38,786 bases of DNA from Phycisphaerales bacterium (GTDB taxonomy: Bacteria; Planctomycetota; Phycisphaerae; Phycisphaerales; UBA1924), in the NCBI GenBank assembly GCA_947459215.1, contig CANHCQ010000030.1, forward strand, positions 1 to 38,786, in the 5' to 3' direction. Positions 23,104 to 31,415 of this stretch are shown here, one piece after another (the stretch's first letter is position 1; each line of letters starts with the position of its first letter). A program made the translations under genes and the position numbers. Below the pieces are notes generated by a model. The model worked only from the letters and a program-made list of their open reading frames with translations. It was not told the DNA's origin and ran no database searches.

Positions 23104-26100
23104 ATGGCACGCATCGGTTTGGGCTTCGTCGTCGGGCTGATCGGTGCGCTCGCCTGCCGCGCGCACGCCCAGCCGATCTTCACCGATTCGTTCTCCGATC
23201 CTTCGGCGTGGACCTTGGAGGCCAGCGATGGCGTGGTCGCGGAGATCGGGCCGGCAAACGGCGGCGGGCTCCGCCTCACGTACAACTTCGAAGCCGGGAA
23301 CGGCTTCGTTGTCGTCCGCCGCAGCGTCGGTGTGAAGCTGCCGGAGAACTACCGGCTCTCGATGCAGGTCCGAGGCAGCGGCCCGGCGAACAACTTCGAG
23401 ACCAAACTCCTCGACCCCAGCGGCGACAACGTGTGGTGGGTGAACCAACGTGATTACCTTCCGAGCGAGCAGTGGTCGCCGGAGATGTTCAAGCGGCGGC
23501 ACTTCTCGTTCGCGTGGGGGCCCAGCGGCGGCAAGCCGCACGAGACGCTCGGGGCGATCGAGTTCGCGGTGGCCGCGAGCAGCGGCGGCGCGGGGACGAT
23601 TGAGTTCGCGAATCTCCTGCTGGAGCAAGTTCCGGCGGCCGCGTCGGGCACCGGCGTGGTCACCATCAAGGACGCGACCGGGGCCGTTGATGCGAAGGCC
23701 GCGGCAAGCGTGATGCGGTCCGGCGGCGCCGTGATCGGCTGGAAGCCCGGCGTATCCGAAGGGGTACTCACGCTTGACCTCGGCGGCACGCGCGAATTTG
23801 GCGGCGTGATCGCTGCGCTGGACGGAGCCGCTGGCGCTCGCGTGGGGGTGGAGCTTTCGCTCGATGGCTCGCGATTCGAGCCGGCCGCGTCGATTCGTGT
23901 GCCCATTTCCGGGCGGATCTACGCACCGATCCGCGACGCCGAAGCCGCGGCGGTACGGGTCACGGTCACTGGCATGTCTGCGGATGCAGTGCTGCGCACG
24001 CTTGAGCTTGCACCGCTGGAGTTCGGCGCGACGAAGAACGGTACCTTTGCCCGCATCGCCAGCGATCAGCCCCGCGGCGTGTTTCCACGCTACTTGCTGA
24101 ACGAGCAGTCGTACTGGACCGTGGTCGGTGTGCCGGGCGACACCAAGGAGGGCCTGCTCGCGGCCGACGGCGCCATCGAGGTCGACAAGGAACGTTTCAG
24201 CGTCGACCCGATCATCCAGCGCGACAGTGGCGAAGTGCTGACGTGGGCCAACGCCGCGATCGCCCACGAACTGTCCGATGGCGAGTTGCCCCTACCGACC
24301 GTGGTGCGTAAGCACGACACGCTGTTGCTGCGGGTAGATGCGTTCGCATTTGGCGAAACCGGTGCGAGCGTGCTCGCAGGGCGGTACACGATCACGAACA
24401 CCGGCACCAAGCAGGAAAAGGGCACACTGCTGCTGGCGGTGCGGCCGTTGCAGGTGAACCCGCCGTGGCAGGACCTCAAGACCAGCGGCGGCTACGCGCC
24501 GATCGACGCGATTGAGTGTTCGAGCGACACGATGACCGTCACGCGTCGACGCCCGGCCGACACCAAGCGACTCCACGTCCTCGGCGGGCCGATCGCGATG
24601 CACGCGAGTTCCTTCGATGCGGGCGACGCGGCGCTGCGGGTGCTCGCGGGCGAGTCGCTGCCGTTGGCGCCCGGTGCCGCAGTGGCCGCGGACAGCGGCG
24701 TCGTCGTGTGCGCCTACGACCTCGCGCCCGGAGCGTCGAAGTCGTGGGCTGTCGTCGTGCCGCTGCACGATCAGGCGACGCCGGTGCCGAGCTCGCTCAC
24801 CGATCTCGCGACGGCCGAGTCCCAGGCCAAATCCCAGTGGCAGCAGTCGCTGCGTCGTGTCGAACTGTCGATTCCCGCCAACCGCGATCTCGAACGCGCG
24901 TTCCGCACGGTGCAGGGTCACATCCTGATCAACTCCGACGGGCCCGCGATCCAGCCGGGCTCGCGCACCTACGAGCGTTCGTGGATCCGCGACGGCTCGC
25001 TGACGAGTAGCGCCCTGCTCGCGACCGGGCACGCCTCGGAGGTCGCTCGCTTCATCGACTGGTACGGGCCGTATCAGTACCCCAGTGGCAAGATCCCGTG
25101 TGTCGTGGACAAGCGCGGCCCGGATCCGGTTCCGGAGCATGACAGCCACGGCCAGTTCATCTACCTGCTTTGGAAGTACTACCGATTCACGGGCGATCGC
25201 GCGATGCTGGAGCGGCATTACGACCGCGTGGGCAAGACCGTCGAGTACATCCGCTCGATCCGGGCGGAACGCATGACGCCGCAGTATGCAGAGGCCGACG
25301 GCCTGCTCCGCGCCAAGTACGGCCTCGTGCCCGAATCGATCAGCCACGAGGGCTACAGCGCCAAGCCGATGCACAGCTACTGGGACGGCTTCTTCGTCGA
25401 GAAGGGCCTGCAGGACGCGGCATCGATCGCCAAGCTTCTGGGGCGCGAGGCCGACGCGGCGTCGTTTGCACAGACCGCCGGTGAGTACCGAGCCTCCATG
25501 CTCGACTCCATCGTCCGGGCCCGCGCGTTTCACAAGATCGACTACGTGCCCGGGTGCGTGGAACTGGGCGACTTCGACGCGACGAGCACGACCGTGGCGC
25601 TCTGGCCGTGCAACGCCGATCTCTGGCTGCCGCGCGAGCCGCTGGTGGCGACCTTCGACCGGGTGTACCACTTCTTCAAGGGCCGCATCGACGGCACGCA
25701 GGCGTATCGCGAGTACACGCCCTACGAGTGGCGGATCGTCGGCGCGATGGTGCGGCTGGACCGCGCCGACGGCTGGCGCGAGCGGGCGTGGGAGTTGGCC
25801 ACGTTTTATATGAACGATCGCCGCCCGGTTGAGTGGAACCAGTGGGGCGAGATTGTGTGGAAGGACGCGGCGACGCCGAAATTCATCGGCGACATGCCGC
25901 ACACGTGGTGCGGATCGGACTTCCTCAACTCGGTCCGCACGATGTTCGTGTATGAAGAGGACGAGGCGGAACGGCTCGTGTTCGCGGCCGGTGTGCCCGT
26001 GTCGTGGCTGGATCAGGGTGTGTCGATCAAGGACTGGCCAACGGTCTTCGGTGTGCTGTCGTACGACCTCAAGCGCAGCGGCGACGCGTGGACGCTTACG

Positions 26101-26289
26101 TACGAGCTGCGCGGACGGGATGGGAAGCCCACGCAGCCCAAGGGCGGCATCACGCTGGCGCTGCCGCGGGGTGCGGCGGTGGAGTCGTTGAGCATCGATG
26201 GCGTGGCGGCGGAGATCGCAAAGACACCGGGTCGCGTCACGCTTCCCGCGGCGAGCGGGACGGCGGTTGTGCGATTCAAGGCGAAGTGA
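23104..26289 (+). CDS. Large secreted glycoside hydrolase-like protein with discoidin-type and six-hairpin toroid domains
   Basis: This encodes 1061 residues with GGAG upstream of the ATG at 23104. A signal peptide ends near AHA-QPI (residue 22). Residues about 24-175 are a beta-sandwich, probably carbohydrate-binding ('FTDSFSDPSAWTLE' opening). Residues about 180-305 look like an F5/8-type (discoidin) domain ('VLTLDLGGTREFGGVIAALD'). A beta-rich stretch follows to about 560. From about 590 the protein is helical and toroid-like: 'TYERSWIRDGSLTSSALL' (near 622-640), 'AMLERHYDRVGKTVEYI', 'EYTPYEWRIVGAMVRL' and 'MPHTWCGSDFLNSVRTMF' (near 930). The WxRD pattern is typical of GH15-like families. 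The exact family and substrate are unknown. The position opposite GH1 and another secreted hydrolase suggests glucan use. Confidence 0.8.
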   Translation: MARIGLGFVVGLIGALACRAHAQPIFTDSFSDPSAWTLEASDGVVAEIGPANGGGLRLTYNFEAGNGFVVVRRSVGVKLPENYRLSMQVRGSGPANNFETKLLDPSGDNVWWVNQRDYLPSEQWSPEMFKRRHFSFAWGPSGGKPHETLGAIEFAVAASSGGAGTIEFANLLLEQVPAAASGTGVVTIKDATGAVDAKAAASVMRSGGAVIGWKPGVSEGVLTLDLGGTREFGGVIAALDGAAGARVGVELSLDGSRFEPAASIRVPISGRIYAPIRDAEAAAVRVTVTGMSADAVLRTLELAPLEFGATKNGTFARIASDQPRGVFPRYLLNEQSYWTVVGVPGDTKEGLLAADGAIEVDKERFSVDPIIQRDSGEVLTWANAAIAHELSDGELPLPTVVRKHDTLLLRVDAFAFGETGASVLAGRYTITNTGTKQEKGTLLLAVRPLQVNPPWQDLKTSGGYAPIDAIECSSDTMTVTRRRPADTKRLHVLGGPIAMHASSFDAGDAALRVLAGESLPLAPGAAVAADSGVVVCAYDLAPGASKSWAVVVPLHDQATPVPSSLTDLATAESQAKSQWQQSLRRVELSIPANRDLERAFRTVQGHILINSDGPAIQPGSRTYERSWIRDGSLTSSALLATGHASEVARFIDWYGPYQYPSGKIPCVVDKRGPDPVPEHDSHGQFIYLLWKYYRFTGDRAMLERHYDRVGKTVEYIRSIRAERMTPQYAEADGLLRAKYGLVPESISHEGYSAKPMHSYWDGFFVEKGLQDAASIAKLLGREADAASFAQTAGEYRASMLDSIVRARAFHKIDYVPGCVELGDFDATSTTVALWPCNADLWLPREPLVATFDRVYHFFKGRIDGTQAYREYTPYEWRIVGAMVRLDRADGWRERAWELATFYMNDRRPVEWNQWGEIVWKDAATPKFIGDMPHTWCGSDFLNSVRTMFVYEEDEAERLVFAAGVPVSWLDQGVSIKDWPTVFGVLSYDLKRSGDAWTLTYELRGRDGKPTQPKGGITLALPRGAAVESLSIDGVAAEIAKTPGRVTLPAASGTAVVRFKAK

Positions 26290-26330
26290 GTCGCAGCGCT
26301 TGGGATGAACTCGAGAACGCTGCGATCGCG

Positions 26331-26488
26331 CCTCCCCACCCCGCGAAGCGGGGAGGGGTGGTCGAGGCTTTGCGAGACCGGGGAGGGGTGTTGGGTGTCG
26401 GAGTCACGCCGCGGGTAGGTACCCGCAGTCCCCTCACCTGACTCGACGCTTCGCATCGAGTCGTCCTCTCCCCGCAAGCGGGGGTGAG
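26331..26488. repeat. Mosaic of hairpins, REP-like intergenic element
   Basis: Between two convergent genes lie four inverted repeats in about 160 bases: CCCCGC-GAA-GCGGGG with flanking CCCC/GGGG (26331-26362), GCGGGTA-GG-TACCCGC (26411-26426), GACTCGA-x9-TCGAGTC (26440-26462) and CTCTCCCCGC-AA-GCGGGGGTGAG (26466-26488). The related phrases GGGGAGGGGTG occur twice. The style is that of repeated intergenic palindromic elements; copy number elsewhere cannot be seen here. It may act as a bidirectional terminator. Confidence 0.55.
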
Positions 26489-26515
26489 GAGGCGCGGCGG
26501 CGCGTATCGGTGGAC

Positions 26516-27265
26516 TCAGCAACCCAGCGCGTCGCACAACTCCGCCAAGCTCTGCACATGCAGATCGGGCTCGACGCTTGCGATCGTGCCCGGACCCGAC
26601 GCGCTGGCGTCGCGCTGCCGCTGCACCCACGCCGTGCGGAAGCCCAGCCGGCTCGCGGGCTCGATGTCGTGGTAGCGGCTCTCGGCGACGTGCAGCACTT
26701 GGTGCGGCGGCATCCGCAGTGCGTCGAGCAACGCCTGGAAATTGGCTTCGGCGGGCTTGTAGCATCGGACCTGCTGTGCGGTGACGACGACATCGAGTCG
26801 CAGCGGCGTCGAGTCGGACGCAGTGGGGGCCCCCAGCCGCGCGTGGGACGCGGCGAACAGATCGTCGTCCACGTTGGAGAGCACCGCCAGCGTTCCGAAG
26901 CGTGATCGAAGCCGCCGAAGCGACCCGGGCGTATCGGGGAACGCCGGCCACTCGCCGAGCGAGCGCCACAGCGCGTCCAGCAAGTCACAGGGCCCGCTCA
27001 CGCCGAGCAATCCCGCCGCGAACTCGCGAAGGACATCCTTGTAAGGCGTGTACGGCGGCTTCTCCGCTTCGCGTTCCAGTGCGGCGAAACGCTCGAAGAG
27101 CGAGGGCCCTTCAGGGATTGACGGCATGCCTGCCCGCAACGGCGCGACCGCCGCTTCGATACCCGCTTGCCAGTCGATGAGCGTGCCGTAGCAGTCGAAG
27201 GAAACCGCGCGGATCTCGGACCCGAGCTTCTTCACGTTCCGATCTCGCCCGTGTTTGTTCTCCAC
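26516..27265 (-). CDS. HAD-superfamily hydrolase (haloacid dehalogenase type II-like)
   Basis: This encodes 249 residues from a GTG at 27265; a second GTG at 27235 (VKKLG) is possible. The nucleophile Asp24 sits in 'VSFDCYGTLIDW', the opening of the type II dehalogenase subgroup, followed by an all-helical cap. 'LAVLSNVDDDLF' is motif II and 'CYKPAEANFQALLDAL' holds the motif III Lys. 'LHVAESRYHDIEPASRLGF' is motif IV with its metal-binding Asp. Substrate is unknown: 2-haloacids or phosphate esters. It starts 4 bases after the small membrane gene, so translational coupling is likely. Confidence 0.9.
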   Translation of the reverse strand: MENKHGRDRNVKKLGSEIRAVSFDCYGTLIDWQAGIEAAVAPLRAGMPSIPEGPSLFERFAALEREAEKPPYTPYKDVLREFAAGLLGVSGPCDLLDALWRSLGEWPAFPDTPGSLRRLRSRFGTLAVLSNVDDDLFAASHARLGAPTASDSTPLRLDVVVTAQQVRCYKPAEANFQALLDALRMPPHQVLHVAESRYHDIEPASRLGFRTAWVQRQRDASASGPGTIASVEPDLHVQSLAELCDALGC

Positions 27266-27269
27266 GAAG

Positions 27270-27443
27270 CTACGACGCCTCCGGCGGCTTCGTCACGGTC
27301 TGCGCTCGGGCGATCTTCTCGTGAGCGGTCGCGATGCGCTCGGCGGCCTCGACGAACCTCCACGCCAGATACACGAGAATCGCCGTGACAGTCAACTGGA
27401 TCAGAATCGCGAGAACTGCAAGGAGTCCACCAGCCGCACCCAT
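27270..27443 (-). CDS. 57-residue single-helix membrane protein
   Basis: This short gene begins at ATG 27443 with AGGAG 7 bases upstream and stops at TAG 27270-27272. One transmembrane helix ('LLAVLAILIQLTVTAILVYL', residues 7-26) is followed by a charged amphipathic stretch ('FVEAAERIATAHEKIARAQ') and a Pro/Lys tail. It lies 26 bases after subunit A of the CoA transferase and 4 bases before the HAD gene, inside one minus-strand unit. The strong ribosome site and tight spacing support it. Function is unknown. Confidence 0.75.
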   Translation of the reverse strand: MGAAGGLLAVLAILIQLTVTAILVYLAWRFVEAAERIATAHEKIARAQTVTKPPEAS

Positions 27444-27469
27444 TGTCGTCTCCTTCGCTCGTCGATGTG

Positions 27470-28267
27470 TTACTTCCGAACCGTCCGCTGCTCGATGCGT
27501 TTCTCACACTTCGTCTGCACCACCCGATCCACATAGCTCCCCGGCGTGTGCACCTGATCGGCGTTGAACGCGCCCAGCGGCACGAGTTCATCAACCTCCG
27601 CGATCACGAACGCCGCGGCGGTCGCCATCATCGGATTGAAGTTCCGTGCCGTCATGCGATACTGCAGGTTGCCAAAGCCGTCGGCCTTGTGCGCCTTCAC
27701 GAGCGCCATGTCGGCGTAGAGACCAGTCTCGAGCACATACTCGCGGGGTGTCGCGCCGGCCCGGGGTGACGGCGCGAACTTGCCCGGCACCTTCCAGCCG
27801 GGGATCGTGCAGCCGCCCACGCCGTCGTAGGGACGGAAGAGCTCGCGGGTTTCCTTGCCCTCGCTCACCTTGGTCCCGGCACCGGTCGCGGTGTAGAACG
27901 CGGGGATGCCCGCGCCGCCGGCGCGGATGCGCTCGGCCAGCGTGCCCTGCGGGTTGAACTCGACCTCGAGCTCGCCGCTGAGGTACTGGCGCTCGAACTC
28001 GGCATTCTCGCCCACGTACGACGAGATCATCTTGCGGATCTGGCGGGTCTTGAGCAGAAGTCCAAGCCCGAAGTCATCGACGCCGGCGTTGTTGCTGATA
28101 CAGGTCAGGTCCTTCACGCCGCTGTCGCGGAGCGCGAGGATGAGGTTCTCCGGGATGCCGCAGAGCCCGAAGCCGCCGACCATGACGGTCATGCCGTCGC
28201 GGAGGACGCCCTTGGCTTTGAGGTCGGCGAAGGTGTCGGGGGCGGAGGTGAAGGTCTTGCTGGCCAT
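27470..28267 (-). CDS. scoA: 3-oxoacid CoA-transferase subunit A
   Basis: This encodes 265 residues from the ATG at 28267, longer than the usual 230. Family blocks: '[19 protein letters not shown]' (about 25-43), '[17 protein letters not shown]', '[20 protein letters not shown]', '[20 protein letters not shown]', '[19 protein letters not shown]' and 'NPMMATAA'. Subunit A binds CoA and pairs with subunit B, encoded about 15 kb away at 12098-12760 on the other strand. The C-terminal '[12 protein letters not shown]' is basic and longer than usual. It heads a unit with the small membrane protein and the HAD hydrolase. Confidence 0.94.
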   Translation of the reverse strand: MASKTFTSAPDTFADLKAKGVLRDGMTVMVGGFGLCGIPENLILALRDSGVKDLTCISNNAGVDDFGLGLLLKTRQIRKMISSYVGENAEFERQYLSGELEVEFNPQGTLAERIRAGGAGIPAFYTATGAGTKVSEGKETRELFRPYDGVGGCTIPGWKVPGKFAPSPRAGATPREYVLETGLYADMALVKAHKADGFGNLQYRMTARNFNPMMATAAAFVIAEVDELVPLGAFNADQVHTPGSYVDRVVQTKCEKRIEQRTVRK

Positions 28268-28431
28268 GAGCGGATGGTACCGCAGGGCGGCGTGGCGGGT
28301 TCGTTGGGGCGCCATCGCGATCCCGGCGCGGACTTCGCACGCAACTGTCCGCTTTCGGGGAGCGAACCGCTACGCGACCGCCGCCGTCGATACCATCTCT
28401 GCGTGCCGCCCCGCGGCTTCCTGTGCGTCCC

Positions 28432-29973
28432 ATGAAGAAGTTCTTCCTCACGATCTTCCTTATGACACCCATCATCGCTGTCGCGTCCGTGCTGTACATC
28501 TTCGCCATCGGGGTGAACAACCCCAACAAGCAGATCGCGCACGTGCCCGCGGTCGGCGCGGGGGCGGGCAAGACCGGCGGTGCCAACGCCATCGGCGAGA
28601 TGCTCTACGGCCGCACGGCGACCGGGGAGACCCGTGAAGCCAAGGCCGCGGGCGCCGTCGAGGGCACGAGCGCCAAGGCCTCCGATGCGCAGGCCGAGCC
28701 CAACATGGTGAAGCCCGAGAGCCTGCCCCAGGGCTTCATCATCGTCGTCGAGGACAAGGCCAAGCTCGCCACGCAGGCCTCTCCGATCTATCTGGCTGGC
28801 AGCTTCAACGGCTGGGTCGCGGGCGATCTCAAGCACCGCCTCACACCCCAGAGCGACATGAAGTGGCGCATCGAGATGCCGCAGTTCAACGGCGGCGGCG
28901 AGTTCAACTTCAAGTTCACCCGCGGCTCGTGGGAACTCGAAGAACTCCAGGACGACATGACGCCGCCAACCAACCGCAAGCTCCCGCTGATCGACGCGAG
29001 CAAGCTCGCGCCGGGCGAGAAGCCGATCCTCGAGTTCAGCGTGTCCAAGTGGGGCGACCAGCGCGAGAACTTCAAGCAGAGGGAAGCGGCGAACCCCTAC
29101 AACCCGATGCAGATCACCGGCACCCACCGGCGCGTGCAAGTTTCGGGCGCACCGAGCTTCGTGCCCCCGAACCCGGGCGAAGCGCCGGGCGCCGCCGCGG
29201 GCAGCATCGCGACCCCCGCGGGCGCGCAGCGCGAACTGATCGTCTGGCTGCCCGCCAACTACGACCAGGCCGTGGCGGCGGGCAAGAAGTTCCCCGTGCT
29301 CTTCCTGCACGACGGGCAGAATCTCTTCGCCGAGCACCCCGGCATCAAGTCCGAGTGGGGCGTCGACGAAGCCGCGACCGCCCTGATCGCCTCGGGCAAG
29401 GTCGAACCCCTGATCATCGTCGGCATCCCGCACGCCGGACCCGGCCGCATCCGCGAGTACCTCCCCGCCCGCATCGGCGGCGCGCTCGAGAAGGCCGACC
29501 CCGCGGGCGACGCCTACGTCGCCTGGCTCGCCGAGGAGATCGTCCCCAAGATCCGCAGCCTCTTCGCGGTCGAGACCGACCCGAGCCGCGTCGCCATCGG
29601 CGGCTCCTCGCTCGGCGCCGTCATCGCGCTGCACGCCGTCGACAAACACCCCGAACTCTTTGGCGTGGCCCTGCTCGAAAGCCCCGCCCTCCGCGCCGGC
29701 AGCCCCGAGTCGTGGCAGTCATGGCTCAGCGGCATCCAGCACTGGCCCAAGAAGGCCTTCGTCGGCGTCGGCACCAAGGAACTCGAGAACCAGGCCGACG
29801 GCTCGCCGGAGAACAAGGCCTACGTCGATGCCTCCACCGACCTCGAGCAGCGGCTTAAGAAGTCCGGCGCGGCGACCAAGCTCGTCGTCGATGCCGGTGC
29901 CGTGCACAACGAGGGCGCGTGGAAGAAGCGGTTCCCCGGGGCGCTCGAGTATCTGTTCCCGGCGAAGAAGTAA
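28432..29973 (+). CDS. Membrane-anchored esterase with N-terminal CBM48-like domain
   Basis: This encodes 513 residues from the ATG at 28432. An N-terminal helix ('FFLTIFLMTPIIAVASVLYI') anchors it, and a flexible Ala/Gly/Glu stretch follows to about 100. Residues about 100-205 form an AMPK/CBM48-type glycogen-binding fold ('IYLAGSFNGWVAGDLKHRL', with a GEFNFKFTRGSW strand). Residues about 265-510 are an alpha/beta hydrolase of the esterase D/Fes type: 'FPVLFLHDGQNLF', nucleophile Ser393 in 'GGSSLGAV', and probable catalytic His492 in 'AVHNEGAWKKRF'. Such proteins include acetyl-xylan and feruloyl esterases and siderophore esterases; which one cannot be told. It faces outward from the membrane and is convergent with the DUF1501 gene, 3 bases apart. 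Confidence 0.85.
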   Translation: MKKFFLTIFLMTPIIAVASVLYIFAIGVNNPNKQIAHVPAVGAGAGKTGGANAIGEMLYGRTATGETREAKAAGAVEGTSAKASDAQAEPNMVKPESLPQGFIIVVEDKAKLATQASPIYLAGSFNGWVAGDLKHRLTPQSDMKWRIEMPQFNGGGEFNFKFTRGSWELEELQDDMTPPTNRKLPLIDASKLAPGEKPILEFSVSKWGDQRENFKQREAANPYNPMQITGTHRRVQVSGAPSFVPPNPGEAPGAAAGSIATPAGAQRELIVWLPANYDQAVAAGKKFPVLFLHDGQNLFAEHPGIKSEWGVDEAATALIASGKVEPLIIVGIPHAGPGRIREYLPARIGGALEKADPAGDAYVAWLAEEIVPKIRSLFAVETDPSRVAIGGSSLGAVIALHAVDKHPELFGVALLESPALRAGSPESWQSWLSGIQHWPKKAFVGVGTKELENQADGSPENKAYVDASTDLEQRLKKSGAATKLVVDAGAVHNEGAWKKRFPGALEYLFPAKK

Positions 29974-29976
29974 GGC

Positions 29977-31308
29977 TTACGCCTTGTTCAGCACGACCAC
30001 CGGCTTGTAGGTTCCGCCCAGCACCTTCTTGCTGTCGGCCTGCAGCCACTGATCCAGCACGCCAGCGTACACGCTGCGGAAGTCGATCTTGTACTTGAGG
30101 TCGCCCTGATCGAGGTCGGTGAGCGATGGGTGATCGCCGATCACGCCCGGGCGGATCATCGGGCCGCAGATGAACATCGGCGCCGCGGTGCCGTGGTCGG
30201 TGCCGCCGCTCGCGTTCTGGGCGACGCGGCGACCGAACTCGCTGAACGTGACCGTCAGCACGCGCCCGTCGTTGCCCTGAGCCTTGAGATCCTTGTAGAA
30301 CGCCCGCAGTGAATCGGCGAAATTGGCGAGCAGGTTGCCGTGGCGGCCCTGCGCGCCACCCTGGCCGCTGTGGGTGTCGAAGCCGCCGAGCGTGACGTAG
30401 TACACGCGGGTCTTGAGCCCGGCGCGGATCATGCTGCCCACCATCTGCAACTGGCGGCCGAGTTCGTTCCCGGGATAACCAACCAGCGGCTTCTGGGCCA
30501 CCGCCTTGCGGATCTTGTCGCTGCTGATCTGAGCATCAAGCGCGGTGCGCATCAGGAAGTCGGCGTTGGTGTTGCCGCCTTCCGTGCCTTCGACACTGCC
30601 GCGCCGATTCAGATCGTGGTACGGCTCGCGCAGCGCCTCGTGTATGTCCTCGCCCGACCAGCGGAAGAGTTCCGCGCTCTCGAACGCCACAGGCTTGCTG
30701 CCGCGGCCCTGCAGCGCCAGCGGCGCGTTGCGACCGATCGAGATCGCCGGATCGAGCGTCGGCGTGTCCGTCTTCTCAACCTGGCCGCTCTCGCCCTTGC
30801 CGAAGCCGCAGCACTCGCTGTCGTAATAGCGGCCCAGCCATCCGTCGCCGGTGGCATCCGTGTCGGCGGTGTGCCAGATGTCCATGCTCTTGAAGTGCGA
30901 GCGATTGGGGTTGGGGTATCCCACGCCCTGCACCACCGAGAGCATGCCTTCGTCAAAGAGTTCCTTGAGCGCGGTCATGCGCGGGTGCAGACCGACACCG
31001 TCGGCGCCGGAGAGCTTGAGGACCTGATCGGCCCTCACGCCGATGCCGGCGCGGGCCTTGTAGTACTCGCCCATGCCGAACGGGATGACAGTGTTGAGCC
31101 CGTCGTTGCCGCCGGAAAGCTGGATGACGACGAGGATGCGGTCGTCATCGACGCCCGGTGTGCTCGACAGGCCAGCGCCCAGCATCTTGGCCATCGCGTC
31201 GGCGGAGGAGCCCAGAAACGCGGGGATCGTCCACGCCGTCGAAGCAAGCGTGAGCCCGCTGGTGAGGAACGAGCGACGGGTGAAAGCGGGGGAGTTGTGG
31301 AGGTCCAA
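29977..31308 (-). CDS. DUF1501 secreted protein with Tat signal
   Basis: This encodes 443 residues. The TTG at 31308 is preferred: GGAG lies 8 bases upstream, and the protein then begins MDLHNSPAFTRRSFLTSG with a Tat signal (RRSFL). A TTG at 31335 is an alternative. DUF1501 proteins are of the alkaline-phosphatase/sulfatase-like fold: 'VVIQLSGGNDGLNTVIP', 'LHPRMTALKELFDEGMLSVV', 'LGGFDTHSGQ', 'TVTFSEFGRRVAQNASGGTD' and 'HGTAAPMFICGP'. Such pairs with DUF1800 are common in Planctomycetota and presumed periplasmic, function unknown. It follows DUF1800 on the same strand across a 107-base gap. Confidence 0.92.
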   Translation of the reverse strand: MDLHNSPAFTRRSFLTSGLTLASTAWTIPAFLGSSADAMAKMLGAGLSSTPGVDDDRILVVIQLSGGNDGLNTVIPFGMGEYYKARAGIGVRADQVLKLSGADGVGLHPRMTALKELFDEGMLSVVQGVGYPNPNRSHFKSMDIWHTADTDATGDGWLGRYYDSECCGFGKGESGQVEKTDTPTLDPAISIGRNAPLALQGRGSKPVAFESAELFRWSGEDIHEALREPYHDLNRRGSVEGTEGGNTNADFLMRTALDAQISSDKIRKAVAQKPLVGYPGNELGRQLQMVGSMIRAGLKTRVYYVTLGGFDTHSGQGGAQGRHGNLLANFADSLRAFYKDLKAQGNDGRVLTVTFSEFGRRVAQNASGGTDHGTAAPMFICGPMIRPGVIGDHPSLTDLDQGDLKYKIDFRSVYAGVLDQWLQADSKKVLGGTYKPVVVLNKA

Positions 31309-31323
31309 GGGAAAGCTCCAAAT

Positions 31324-31404
31324 GGCAAATGGCAAAGAGCGAAATCAATCAGATCCAACGTACCGCATTCGACCGCCAAGGCATTTAGCGATTTGCCATT
31401 TGCC
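31324..31404. repeat. Inverted repeat in the DUF1800-DUF1501 gap
   Basis: GGCAAATGGCAAA (31324-31336) pairs perfectly with TTTGCCATTTGCC (31392-31404), 13 bp, across a 55-base loop. A third near copy follows (CTTTGGCCATTT at 31405-31416). The segment is AT-richer than its surroundings. Confidence 0.6.
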
Positions 31405-31415
31405 CTTTGGCCATT

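Noticed and set aside
26331..26488. CRISPR array
   Set aside because: The hairpins are not a regular series of identical repeats with equal spacers, and no cas gene is nearby.
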